Positions 42,929-53,325 of a stretch of 64,000 bases of DNA are shown here, piece after piece. Below the pieces are notes generated by a model. The model did no database searches. It saw only the letters and a program-made list of their open reading frames with translations, and had not been told where the DNA came from. The position numbers and the translations under genes were made by a program. The stretch spans positions 25,794-89,793 of the forward strand of contig BRXX01000011.1 of the NCBI GenBank assembly GCA_030267905.1. Reading direction: 5' to 3'. Source of the stretch: Triparma verrucosa. Lineage: Eukaryota; Sar; Bolidophyceae; Parmales; Triparmaceae. Within the stretch, counting starts at the first letter, position 1. Each line of letters starts with the position of its first letter.

Positions 42929-45565
42929 TCATTCCTCTTCGTCGGAGGAGGAGCTGCCGTTCCCGTCGATCCACTTGGCAACTTTCTTATCCGACAAGCA
43001 CGGCGCAATCACAGCAGCCCGTCCTGCCTCAAAAGAGTCGTCATTTCTCGATCTATTTCCTCCCGCTACTACGCCTTCGCCTTCGTCTTCCAAGCCCATG
43101 AAGTCCAGTGCCGATCTATCCTCGGTCAGCGCGCTGGTGTTCGCCGAAACAGCTCCCCCGCCTCTCCCCTCGGAATCCCCCACCGTCGTCTCCAGCAGCT
43201 GCTTCACAAGCCTCTGGTCCTCTTTCTGCTTCTGGCGGACGTTCAGGTGGCTCTCCAGCCCGGAAGTCGACAGCGTGCCCGAGATCATTTCGTCGAAGGG
43301 AGTGCTGGGCTCCCTCCTCCTCCCNNNNNNNNNNNNNNNNNNNNNNNNNNNNNNNNNCCCCCCCCCCCCCTTCGACGCCTTCGAGGATTCTCTGAACCTG
43401 CTCGCGGTTGATTCCAGCGGGCTCTCGCCGAACTTGGCCACCGGGCCCAGCCTGGCGATGGTCCCCCGCAGAGTAGTCGAGTTCTTCGTCACCTTGCCTA
43501 AAAATCTTTTGACGAAGTCAGCCTCCCTGCTGCTCTCAGTGCTGCTGATGCTGATGTCGTCGTCGTCTACACCCCCCCTGCTGCTCCCGTCCCTCCCGTC
43601 CCCTCCGTATTTGCTCCTAATTAAGTCGGGAGTCATATCGTAGTCCCTCCTGACGTCGGACATGTCGTTCCTAAAACTCCCGCCCCCGAAGTTGAAGGTG
43701 TTGCTGTCCCTCCTGCCGGATCGCTGCTGCCTTTTCTTGCTAGCCACGCGCTGGAGCTCCAGGTTCGCCTCCATGAGGGGCTTGCAGCTGGGACAAGATG
43801 TGTGCAGCGAGTTCACGTTTGCGCTCAGACCGTTCTTCAAATTCTCCGCCCTTCGGACCCTCGACGCCTTGACCTCGTGCTGCAGCAGGAGGTTCTCAAC
43901 CGCCGCATCAGTTGTTCTTGTGCCGATCGTTAAATACTTCTGTCTCAGCTGCTCAAACTCAGCGGTCAGCTCCTTGATGCTGATCTGCCCCACCCCCATC
44001 TCTGACGAATCCCCAGACGGGTTGCTCGCCCTAACGTCCATGGAAGAATTCAAACTGTCCTCGACTCGGCCCCCGGACGGTGTGGGGATCTTCAGGTACT
44101 GGGCCCTCGCCTTCAAAACCGTGGCTCGTGCCTTGTGGAACGCATCGGTAATGTGCGTAACAAACTGCTCGTTGTCGCTGACGACCGCCTCGGTGGCGCC
44201 ATTCACGTGGCCTGTGAGCTCTTCGATGGCGGCATTGACCAGCTCCGTCTCCTCCTTGGTGTCCTCGCTCATGAGCCCCATCCTGAAGTGACGCTCGATG
44301 CCCTCAGCACGCTCTTCAAGCTCGATCGCCATGCCCGGAAGGGTCTCAGCTCGGTGCGCCCTCGCATTCGTTGTGATCTCCGTCGCCTTGAGGGCCTGAA
44401 ACCTGGCGATCTCGTCCGCGACTTGCTTCAGAGCGTAGGTCTCCTCCTCCTCGGCCCCGACCGACGCCAGCTTGAGCTCCTCGTCGGCCTGCTCTATGAA
44501 CCGTTGCTTCAAGCCCTGCACGACTTCTGCCGTCTTCGCTGCCTCCTTTGTTCGGGCCGAAGTCGTCCTGGCCTCGCGGAGGTTCTCCAACTCTAACCGG
44601 TAGGCGGAGATCTGATTTTTGGCGTCCCTCGAGAGCTTTTCGCTGAGCTCCTTCATCCTCTGCTGCTTGTCCTCTTCCATCTCCCGAATTATGGAGTCGC
44701 GCTGCTGATTTAGCTGCGCCTCCCTCTCCTTCAAGCGCGACAGTGCTCCCTGCTCGAGATTTTTCCTGTGCTCCTCTTGGATGCGCACCTCGGTGCTCTT
44801 GATGGTCTTCTGCATCTCCTCGTGAGCAATCTGCCTCGCAATCACGTCCGGGCCCTCGGCCTCCAACCTCCTAATGAGCTCCCTTTCCTTGTCCTCGAAC
44901 TGAAGCTCCAGGCTGCTCATGGCCTTGGCCATTACCTCCTCTCGGGCAGCAGCCTCTTCGGCCCTGTACTTTAAACCCACTTCCTTCTGTATCGAGGCCA
45001 CCTCTTCTTCCATCACCTCGATCGCTGAGGACGTTTCCTCCTCGACCCTCTTGTACAGCTGCTCCCTTGTCTCCAGAGTGTGCTGGTCAAACTTATCGAG
45101 GCAGCTCTCGAGCCTGCTGTGAAAGGACTGCATGACCTTCTTGTTCATTAGGGCCGCAGAACTTCGCATTGAAACCATGCCGTACTTCCTGTGCGCCGTG
45201 GTCGACTTCATGGCTGACGCGGTTGCACGCTTGTGCTCGTCGAAATCGGCCTGCTCAGACATTGTCAAGGAAAGCTGCGGGGATTCCGGTCGAACTGGCC
45301 GGCGCTCTGGCCCGCCGCTAAGGCCTTTGTATTTCTTCTGAAGGGTCGCCTGGCTGTGAATTGACGACTGCGCGAAGCTCGACTCGTCAGTGAAGTTATC
45401 AGTTCTAGTATTAACTTGGCCTCCTCCTTCGAACCTCTTGCCATAGTCAGGATGGCGAGGGTCGTTTATCTTGTACGAAATGTGCTTTGAGGAGACGGAT
45501 CCGTTGGGAATCCACGGGATGGTGGTCTTGCGCTGTTGTGGGTTCTGGCGGTGGAACATAGACAT
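42929..45565 (-). CDS. Large coiled-coil protein, unrecognised
   Basis: Single exon of 878 residues, including 11 undetermined ones where the assembly has N inside a poly-C tract. Residues about 140-430 form long heptad-rich coiled coils (E-E-E-x-x-x-A-x-x-E patterns), with a C-P-S-C motif near 600 and a Ser/Asp-rich C-terminus ending S-S-S-S-D-E-E-E. The Arg-rich N-terminus has P-D-Y-G-K-R-F-E. A cytoskeletal or flagellar role would suit but is not shown. Frame is kept over the gap only because 33 N were inserted, so the local length is unknown. Confidence 0.75.
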   Translation of the reverse strand: MSMFHRQNPQQRKTTIPWIPNGSVSSKHISYKINDPRHPDYGKRFEGGGQVNTRTDNFTDESSFAQSSIHSQATLQKKYKGLSGGPERRPVRPESPQLSLTMSEQADFDEHKRATASAMKSTTAHRKYGMVSMRSSAALMNKKVMQSFHSRLESCLDKFDQHTLETREQLYKRVEEETSSAIEVMEEEVASIQKEVGLKYRAEEAAAREEVMAKAMSSLELQFEDKERELIRRLEAEGPDVIARQIAHEEMQKTIKSTEVRIQEEHRKNLEQGALSRLKEREAQLNQQRDSIIREMEEDKQQRMKELSEKLSRDAKNQISAYRLELENLREARTTSARTKEAAKTAEVVQGLKQRFIEQADEELKLASVGAEEEETYALKQVADEIARFQALKATEITTNARAHRAETLPGMAIELEERAEGIERHFRMGLMSEDTKEETELVNAAIEELTGHVNGATEAVVSDNEQFVTHITDAFHKARATVLKARAQYLKIPTPSGGRVEDSLNSSMDVRASNPSGDSSEMGVGQISIKELTAEFEQLRQKYLTIGTRTTDAAVENLLLQHEVKASRVRRAENLKNGLSANVNSLHTSCPSCKPLMEANLELQRVASKKRQQRSGRRDSNTFNFGGGSFRNDMSDVRRDYDMTPDLIRSKYGGDGRDGSSRGGVDDDDISISSTESSREADFVKRFLGKVTKNSTTLRGTIARLGPVAKFGESPLESTASRFRESSKASKGGGGXXXXXXXXXXXGRRREPSTPFDEMISGTLSTSGLESHLNVRQKQKEDQRLVKQLLETTVGDSEGRGGGAVSANTSALTEDRSALDFMGLEDEGEGVVAGGNRSRNDDSFEAGRAAVIAPCLSDKKVAKWIDGNGSSSSDEEE
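43325..43357. other. Assembly gap (33 N) next to poly-C
   Basis: A run of N is followed directly by 13 C residues and preceded by CCC, inside the coiled-coil gene. The gap most likely masks an unresolved poly-C/poly-G homopolymer that codes Gly. Confidence 0.95.
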
Positions 45566-45843
45566 CTTGAGGGTTTAAGGGGTAGGGCAAACTGTTATAA
45601 TAGTTTGGGAGAAGTAAAAGGAGAGGGAGGGGGGAGGTGGGGAGGGGGCGCACAGGTGGGAATGTGACTTCGGGTGTATGCTCTTGTAGGAGGAGGGAGT
45701 GTAGGGGTTCGAAATCGGGGGGCTCTCCAGAGGGCAAAATAACTTTATCCTTTTATCAGCGTTTCTCCCTTCACTCTGTTTTTGACAACAAAATTGTTGT
45801 TCGCAGTCCACCGTCTCTCTCCCTCAGTCTTTCCTCTTCCCAA

Positions 45844-46824
45844 ATGGCTACCTGCGCTGCCCTCATCCTCGCCTACTTCGGGGGATCGCCCTACGAAGAG
45901 GCCCTTTACCTCTCCTACGCTGAGGCTCCCTCTGGAGCTTCTGGCGTCTCCTTCACCCCTCTGAATGCGGGCCAGCCCGTGCTCAACTCGACGATTGGGG
46001 CGAAGACTATACGAGATCCTTTCGTCAACCGCGATTTGATAAATGGTGGGTTCAGGATCGTCGCAAGTGACATGCCGGCGGATGGCGACGCTTACTGGCG
46101 GGGCACCAACATTAGTACTTGGCACAGCAAGGACTTGATCTCATTCGACGACGGCCACCTTGTAACGGTTATGCAGGACAAGTTGGACGACCCTGACTGG
46201 GTGACCTGGGCGCCCGAGTGGATTTTGAACCCGGACCCGAGCGGCGGAGATGAGTTCGTGGTCTTTTGGAGTGGGGGCGGCTTCGAGGACACCTCCCTGA
46301 AGAACATCTGGGCCGCGACTATTGACAAGGACTTCAACGAGGCCTCACTTTCTGAGCCGTTCGTGCTGCTAGACGCTGGTTACACAACCATCGACGGCGA
46401 CATGGTCGTGGACGAAAACGGAAAGTACCACCTTTTTTTCAAGGACGAGAGGGGCTCCAATGACTTCGATACTGATGATAAGGCGGTCAGGCACGTCTCC
46501 TCTGACTCCCCTCTCGGGCCGTTCAACTCGGAAGATATTTCCGACCTTCTATCGCCCACCCTCACCGAGGGGCCAAGCGTTTTCATCGCGCCCTCCGCCG
46601 GGCCTGGAGAGGCCCCCTACAGGATGTACTATGACTGCTTCATGAACGGACGATACGGAGTCTCCGAATCCTTCTCATTAGACTCAGGCTGGGCTTCCGT
46701 CGGAGACTCTTCGTGCGATGGGTTCGGGATGAGCGTCGATTTTCCAGACGGAGCTAGGCACGGTTCAGTCGTTTGCGTTACTGATGAGGAGTTTCGGAAC
46801 ATAAAGGACCATTATACCCGGTGA
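45844..46824 (+). CDS. GH43-like five-bladed beta-propeller glycosidase
   Basis: Single exon, 326 residues from the ATG at 45844, just after an AGTCTTTCC leader. An upstream in-frame extension has no conserved look. The catalytic pattern of glycoside hydrolase family 43/DUF377 is present: I-R-D-P-F-V (Asp base), W-A-P-E-W-I (Asp/Glu helper region) and T-E-G-P-S-V-F (Glu acid), spaced as in arabinosidases and xylosidases. The weakly hydrophobic N-terminus could be a signal peptide. It probably acts on arabinose- or xylose-containing polysaccharides; the exact substrate is unknown. Confidence 0.72.
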   Translation: MATCAALILAYFGGSPYEEALYLSYAEAPSGASGVSFTPLNAGQPVLNSTIGAKTIRDPFVNRDLINGGFRIVASDMPADGDAYWRGTNISTWHSKDLISFDDGHLVTVMQDKLDDPDWVTWAPEWILNPDPSGGDEFVVFWSGGGFEDTSLKNIWAATIDKDFNEASLSEPFVLLDAGYTTIDGDMVVDENGKYHLFFKDERGSNDFDTDDKAVRHVSSDSPLGPFNSEDISDLLSPTLTEGPSVFIAPSAGPGEAPYRMYYDCFMNGRYGVSESFSLDSGWASVGDSSCDGFGMSVDFPDGARHGSVVCVTDEEFRNIKDHYTR

Positions 46825-46917
46825 CTGCGGCCTGCGGCAGGGAAAATAATAAAACTTCATACACGTCATACTACAAAAAACAAAAATTTGTTCATTGCAT
46901 AAATAATAGTAAAAATA

Positions 46918-47985
46918 TCACCCATCCAACTCATCCTCATCATATTCAACCCCAACTTTTTCAAGCACCCTCCCCAAAATCCCTTCCATATCATCCGCCT
47001 CAAACTCCTCCGGTAACTCAACCTCCACCCCCGCCCTCTCCCCCATATGCTCCATAACGCTTTTAACATCCCCCAACCCGCACCTTTGACTAGCTACAGC
47101 TAAAGAAGAAACGGTCGAGTATGTCTGATGTATCCAATTTTTCGGTATAATAATAAAATCTCCTTCATTTTGCGTCACTTCATAAACCTCCGTACCCTCC
47201 GGCAAAGGAATATCAGGACGTAGATCATCAGAAGTCTTAGGTTCAGGCGTTAAACCAGCAGGTACGAAACTATCTACTATTGAAAAAAGTGTATTCGGAC
47301 TCTCCCAACCAGCTGAAAGGTCGATTTCACACCATGCTATTGAAGGGACGCGTTTCATTGAGAGGGTCGATTCAATCGCGGGGGTAGATTTAATGAAACG
47401 CCATGTCTTTTTACCGGATAAACAGAGAGATGTACCAGTCCATTCGAAGGGATCGCGGTGGAGAGTTGAGGTGGAACCTGCGCCGGAGAGGACAACGCAG
47501 TCGGTGGGACGGATCGAGGAGGGGAAGGATTGGAACCAGTCGGGGTCGAAGGGGGAGAAGACGGAATCGCGGATAGAGGTTAGGTCGGAACTGAGAGGGG
47601 AATCGGAGAGGAGGCCTTCGGCGAAGCAGAATATTGGGGAGGTGTGGGTGCTCGTGTTTACGGTGTTTAGGAAGGTGGAGAGGGGGACGTCTTCGTGGTA
47701 GACGGTTTGGTCGATTTTGGTCTGCATTGGGAGGATTGCGTTTGAGTAGATGTCGTAGAAGGAGGAAGCGAGGGAGTTAGCTTCAGAGGGTGTTAGGACA
47801 TTTGAGATTAGGATTGGATGTGAGGGAGAGTGGAGAGGAGTGTGAGGGACAGATGTAGGTAGGATAGGTATCGTGAAGGCGGTCGTGAAGGCGGTCATTG
47901 AGGTTAGGAGGACCATGAGGAGAAAGACATGGTTGTCGCCGATGAAAGTCTTCGACATCATGTAAAAGTATGTTGACTGTATCAT
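46918..47985 (-). CDS. JmjC/cupin-like dioxygenase domain protein
   Basis: Single exon, 355 residues, ATG at 47985 (later Met codons possible). A signal anchor at about 20-38 ends T-T-A-F-T-I, compatible with plastid import. The centre has S-T-L-H-R-D-P-F-E-W-T-G (metal-binding H-x-D) and S-G-K-K-T-W-R-F, and the late I-I-P-K-N-W-I-H-Q-T-Y supplies the third metal His. This is the double-stranded beta-helix of Fe(II)/2-oxoglutarate hydroxylases of the cupin_8 group. The target is unknown. It converges on the GH43-like gene. Confidence 0.72.
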   Translation of the reverse strand: MIQSTYFYMMSKTFIGDNHVFLLMVLLTSMTAFTTAFTIPILPTSVPHTPLHSPSHPILISNVLTPSEANSLASSFYDIYSNAILPMQTKIDQTVYHEDVPLSTFLNTVNTSTHTSPIFCFAEGLLSDSPLSSDLTSIRDSVFSPFDPDWFQSFPSSIRPTDCVVLSGAGSTSTLHRDPFEWTGTSLCLSGKKTWRFIKSTPAIESTLSMKRVPSIAWCEIDLSAGWESPNTLFSIVDSFVPAGLTPEPKTSDDLRPDIPLPEGTEVYEVTQNEGDFIIIPKNWIHQTYSTVSSLAVASQRCGLGDVKSVMEHMGERAGVEVELPEEFEADDMEGILGRVLEKVGVEYDEDELDG

Positions 47986-48231
47986 CTATTACACAGTATA
48001 TATATATATTAAATGCTTTCGCGCACTCGAATTGTACGATGGAACGCGCACTACTGTAAGGATTCTTCGGTAGTACAATTTTGAAACCAGGTCCAAATTG
48101 CTGAAAACTTGCCGCCGAGATCTCCAACAATCACTTTTCTCAATTTTTAGGTTCACAAACCGCATCACGCCACACATCCACACACACACACACCGTATCC
48201 CGCATCACACACACATACACACCATATCATC

Positions 48232-48566
48232 ATGGTACACAAAAACGTCACTTCGTTCTTGAAACGAGTTGAGGCCCTCACGCCCTCGAGCAGCCCGGAC
48301 ACAATTTCGTCCATAGCTCTCTACATGTCTCTAAAGGCCCGTCACAAGGATTCAATCGTGCAAGCCTGGCGTGATAGGATTGGAGGATGGAATGGAATCC
48401 TAACAGGAGCTTCCCTTATCCCTGATTTCCGCGTCATACACTCTTTCTTCACACAGTGTGAGGAGTATCACTCGACGGATCCAACGTTTAGAAGTCAAAT
48501 ACTTGATGATATATGCCCGCTATTGATCACCAGGATTCTCAACGCCAATGACATCGGCAACACCAA

Positions 48567-48597
<31 letters not shown>

Positions 48598-49497
48598 AAA
48601 GACGAGGAGGAACTGCAGAGGAGTGTCAGCGGTTGGGAGAGTGGCTGGAGCACGGGGGACGCCTTGAGGAGGTGTAAGAATGCTCTCAATGCGCAGTCCA
48701 CTTCCACTTCCACTTCCACCACCACCACCGCAAACACCACCACCACCACCACCACCACATCCAATTCGAAAGAATCCCTGCCCCCGCCGCCCGCAGCCGC
48801 CGCCGCCACTGACGACGACGACAAATCAGTGTCCTCCAAATCCTCTGTCTCATCCACCGACTCCGCTCCTCCATCTCCCAAGGTTCCTTCCGAACTGCCC
48901 CCTCCCCCCTCTGCTTCCACTTTCCCGAAGGCCCTGAGCAAGCACCTATCAGCCATCAACGCCAACGAGCTCACCCTCAGCATCTATCGCGACCCCATGC
49001 TCCGTCTCTCCCAAATCCTCACCTCCCCCTCCTCCTCCGAATCCTCCTGGCTCCTCTCTTCCCTCCCCTCCTCCACCCCCCTCACCCCCTCCTCCGTCCC
49101 CTCGTTCCCCCACCCCCCCTCCAACCTCTACGGCCTAAGCTCCACCCTCCTCGACGTCGACATCTCCAAATCAATCCAAGAACTAAAAGACTACGAGCGT
49201 TCCGTCAAAGCTACCCTCTCCGCCCGCAAGTCAATCGTCTCCCTCCTCTCCTCCTCCCCCCCCTCCGAATCCGTATCCTTTTATAAGGACGTTTTCTCCC
49301 GCCTTTCAAAATGGTCCTCAAACGTCGATTTAGTAGGTTCTGAAATCGAAGGTGCGCTCGAACTACAAGGCGAAGAAATCCCCAAAGACAACGTTATAAA
49401 AGGGAAGGACGAATTCGAGGAGGTTGTTAAGTGGAATGAAGTCGTGGGGAAGAGGAAGAGGAAAGAATATGAAAATAACAAAAGAGCGAAAAGGTGA
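48232..49497 (+). CDS. CID-like (RNA polymerase II CTD-interacting type) protein, putative
   Basis: Single exon, 421 residues. The N-terminal 110 residues are all-helical, with I-S-S-I-A-L-Y-M, H-K-D-S-I-V-Q-A-W-R-D-R-I and Q-I-L-D-D-I-C-P-L-L, which could be a CTD-interaction or VHS-like helical repeat. The middle has Asn/Asp, Thr and Pro/Ser low-complexity runs. A C-terminal helical segment and a basic tail (K-R-K-R-K-E-Y ... K-R-A-K-R) suggest a nuclear protein. The fold call is tentative; RPRD/Rtt103-like termination factors share this layout. Confidence 0.5.
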
Positions 49498-49771
49498 AAC
49501 AATTGTTTCTGATGTTGAAATAACCGTGAACGCGTTATTTTATTGTATATAATAAAAAGAAAAAACAATGGGGTACGCTCTTTATTTTTTTGATGAAACG
49601 GGGGGGAAGAGAGGGTTTTGTTGAACCTTATATTTTTTAATTATTTATGTTTCACATTTTCCTTTTGTCTCGTCCGTTCTTCTTTCACACCACACCCTAC
49701 ATAACAACAACATCTTCCCCCCCCTTCTTCTCTGTTCTCTCCCCCCCACTTCCCCCTCCCCCCAATCCTTT

Positions 49772-51844
49772 CTAACCCTCCAAAACATTAGGATCAACAA
49801 TCGCCGCAACAAATTTCTCGTAATTAATGCTCGTCTTATTCCCCAACTTCCTGCACAACGTGAGCACAGCCTGCTCAGGAGGTCCGCCGTAGTAGTACGA
49901 GCACTTGTACTTCATGAGGAGTTGTTTGAGAGATTTTATCGTGCAGGTTGATGTACCTGATACGTCCATTGACTTAAATTCATCCAATAGCTCCCCGGAT
50001 AAAGCGGCGTCTTTCAAGGAAAGACCGTACACCTCAACGACGTTACGGAGGTTAGAATACTCGAAGATGTGAGAGTTATTCTCCATGTGTCGAAGAGTAC
50101 CGTCGTCGGCGTCGACGAGGATGAAAGCGTGGCCGGCGAGCTGAATCTCGGCGCCGACGTAGAAGTACTCCTGGGTTATGAGGCCTTCGGCTGTACGGAG
50201 CTTCATGCGGGAGAGGAATGATCCTCCTACGATCCCGGAATTTCTCTTGGGAGGTTCGTGGATTTGGACGGTGTTGTCTACGAGGAAGAAGGAGATGGTG
50301 AAGACGCGTTCGACGTCCTCGGGGTTGGTGGACTCCATTTTGGCCATGAAGCGCATCGTTTTGTTCTCGCCGAGCTTGGCTTTGGGGACAGTGGGGATGA
50401 GGCTTCCGACGCAACTGGCGAGGCTGAGAAGAGCGGAGCGGGGGGAAGCATAAGGATTGGGTTCCATTTGTTAGAATTACGGAATTACGTAAGGGCGATG
50501 ATACCTAGACTAGAAGTTCTAGCTCCTCGCTTCGCTCCGCTCCTCACTTCGCTCCTCACCTGTCCTCCTCGGAGCCGAAGCCGTTGTAAGGGGGGAGCTC
50601 GCGCTTGGCGACGACGGGCTCCTCGATGGAGAGCTGGAGGGGAGGGTCGAGGGGCATGCCCTTCTCCTCGTAGAACCTGTAGGAAACCTCATCGGCGGAG
50701 ACGATCAGGAGCATCTTGCTGTAGCAGTCGATGACGGTCCCGATCTGGAAGTCGCTCCAGTGCCAGCAAGGGCCGAGGGGGTCGTTGCGGTCTTTGGCGA
50801 GCTTCCCGCGCTTGCACATCTTCTTGAAGGGGTCCCTTCCGGCGTTGGGGCCGAGGACGGTCAAAAGCTCCATGGTGTCGTCTGCCAGGTAGTATTGAAG
50901 AGTGAACCTCTGGAGGTCTCCGTACAGACTATCTCTGTCATCCCAGAGGCAGTCAAGCCTCAGCACTTTCCTATCGTACTCCAAGAAGCCCTCGCGAGTG
51001 GCATTGTTCACAGTCTTGCCCAGCTGAGCCTCGGCGAAAACCTTCATGGGGTTCTTGCGAATATTGTGTGCGACGGTGTCGTCCCTGCCGGTCTCCCTGC
51101 TCATGAACTCCGCCCTCATGGTGGTGTAGACGTCCTCCTCCCCGGGGACGGGGCGGAGCTCCTCCTCGCTCCTGCCCACGACTTCCCTGAGGTACTTCCT
51201 TGTGCTGTTGTTGCAGTCTGTGATAAAGAAAGTTCTGCCGTAGATTTCAAGAGTTCCTGCAGCGCGGAACGATGGTCGGGCGGGTTGGGTTCGGTTAGAG
51301 GAATTGTTGTATGTCTACGCGGTGGCCCTCACATCTCCCTCACCTCCAATGACAAGGTCAGTGAGATCATAGAAGGTCTCCTCTCCCTCTTCCCTGACGA
51401 CCCTCTGGCGCTTGGCGAACGTTCCCTGCGGAACTCCAGAGTTCTCCTGCTTCTTCTCGCAAATGGAAATGGTGTCGTCCTCAAGGAAGTAATTGATCTC
51501 GCAGTGCCTCACACGGTAGTTCTCGATGGAACTCTCATACACAGCCTCCTTAAAATATCCAAAGAACCTCAAGCAGACACCGCCCTGGTTCAAGTACCTC
51601 TTTCCAGCATCCTTAATCTTGGGCTGGAGCGCGAGGGGAATGGACGCGGCGGAACCAGAGCGGACAAGCTCAGCAACATTAGGGGTGGGCTCATCAGCAA
51701 TGGCAACTCCGTGGCTGAGGCTCCAGATTTGCTTACGCGCGAAACCGTCGGCTGGGAGTAAAGGTAGGGAGCAACAAGAGGGATAGGGTTAGAGATTAAC
51801 GCCAGAAAATGGAGGCGCACATCGAGAGCACACAGGAGTTCCAT
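49772..51844 (-). CDS. EFHC1/2-like axonemal DM10-domain protein
   Basis: Four exons (51832-51844, 51344-51751, 50560-51256, 49772-50423) sum to exactly 590 codons. Three DM10 domains are visible: F-G-Y-F-K-E-A-V-Y-E-S ... N-S-G-V-P-Q-G-T-F; L-R-L-D-C-L-W-D-D-R-D-S; and M-R-F-M-A-K-M-E-S-T ... N-S-G-I-V-G-G-S-F. The linker L-P-P-Y-N-G-F-G-S-E-E-D-S is formed across a splice and matches EFHC. A weak EF-hand-like tail ends the protein. EFHC proteins are microtubule inner proteins of axonemal doublets. The first exon (13 nt, GTGCTC donor) is the least certain. The intron 50424-50559 is introner-like. Confidence 0.85.
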
Positions 51845-52373
51845 GGCGAAGTTGACTAGGGGTTAGCGTTGGAGGCGGAGCAGATTTTAATATGGGACAA
51901 ATATCCAGACAAGCTTCGTAGGCCTAATATTTCGAAGATACGGGGGCGAACGGGTAGTATGTCCCCGATATTAATACTTTTATCCGCCTATTTGTCGGGA
52001 GGCCCTCATTTTTGTGGAGTGCGACGCTTTATCCAACAGCTCTTCCGCCAGGGGACGCCTTGGTTAGTTGGACTGCAACTCACCACCCGCCAGGCGCCTT
52101 GGATTGTTCGGCCGGTACCCCGGAAGGTTGGGAACGCTCAAAGACATTTTTGATGCTCGTTTCGTCTACTTTTGTTTCGTGTTGGTGTTGGCAAAATGTT
52201 GGAGAATTTTGGCTGATTTTTGGGGGTGTTGTGTGAATAAAGAAAGAAAAAAATTTGCCAACAAAACCCTCTATTTCACAAGCTATATTATAAACACACC
52301 CTGTACAAATAATAAAACGCGCACAGGCACACAAAGAAAAACAAAATTCTCAACGCAGCTATCTAAAAACCAA
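51845..52373. other. Intergenic region between two minus-strand genes
   Basis: 529 bp holding the EFHC promoter and the AT-rich 3' flank of the next gene (from about 52200). Short frames overlap here, but none shows a recognisable domain. No gene seen. Confidence 0.4.
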
Positions 52374-53231
52374 TTAGCGCCACCCCCCCGTCTTCTTTAT
52401 GACCGCCGCCTTTTGTCTAGTCTTCGATTTGACGTTGGTACTATCATACATTATGTTTCCCATGCCCTGCTCCCGGACAAGAGCGAACTTTCCAGGCTGC
52501 TCCCTGCTTGTCTGGTTCTGGTTCGACTTTCCAAATGACTGCCTACGCCTGTCTTGCTGCCTCCTGACAACCCCCATTTCTGACTTAGACGGATCTATGC
52601 TATTCCTCACGCCTCCCCCGCCGCTCATGCGCCTAGGGGCTTGCCTTCCACTCCTCTCCTCGAAAGTTCCGTTGGGATTGGGCCGCCCGTGCCCAAAAGC
52701 TGTGTTCATAGCGGGGTCAGAATATGTACGCAGATCAACACAAAGTTCGCTCAAAGTCCTTACCCTTCTCTGACATCTCGGGAACCGCCACCCTACCGCC
52801 GTGCTTCTGTCCCAATCCGCTCGTCCTGATGCTCATAGGCACCCCACTCTTCATCTTCAAATACTTCTTCGCCTCCATCCCCCCCTTTGTCCTGTGGACC
52901 TCAGCAGCGGCCTCCACAGTGTTGGAGGCGAAGCGCTTGCTTCCCGATCGCTCACCCTTAAATCCGAGGGACTTGCGGACGGAGTCCGGGAGCGCCTGCT
53001 TGGGCATCTTCATACGGGGGATGCGGGTGTCTAGGTCTGCGCGGCGCAAAGTTACGAGGGGCGTGTGGTCAGTAGCCAAACAAAACCAACAGCTAGAGTT
53101 TGAGAAACATAACAACAAACATCAAAATGCTTGTCAAACTTTATTTTCCGGTCACGTTTCCGTCAACAGGAGGCCTCACCTGAGCCCCATGAGCACTGGA
53201 GACCGGATGCTGATTGTCCAAAGCTCCTCAT
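52374..53231 (-). CDS. Unrecognised basic protein
   Basis: Three exons (53180-53231, 52764-53036, 52374-52699) close in frame at 216 residues. The ATG at 53231 was chosen because only that frame enters exon 2 in the right phase. The protein is rich in Arg, Lys, Gly and Ser, has no membrane segment, and includes S-L-G-F-K-G-E-R-S and R-Q-A-P-R-R-M-S. It could be a microtubule- or RNA-associated protein. Its start is only 94 bp from the divergent EHD start. Confidence 0.6.
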
Positions 53232-53325
53232 TGCGAAACTGGTCTGCTGTCAAAATAACTTTGATAACGATCATCTTTCGACATAACTTGAGATTTTTAG
53301 GCATTCTCACGGGGAAGTGATCAAC

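Noticed and set aside
42375..42974. Leu-rich minus-strand ORF opposite the secretory protein
   Set aside because: Mirror of the Lys/Glu-rich coiled-coil codons on the + strand.
51590..51844. 84-residue minus-strand ORF as a separate gene
   Set aside because: Only its first 13 nt fit as the EFHC start exon; the rest is intron and out-of-frame EFHC coding sequence.
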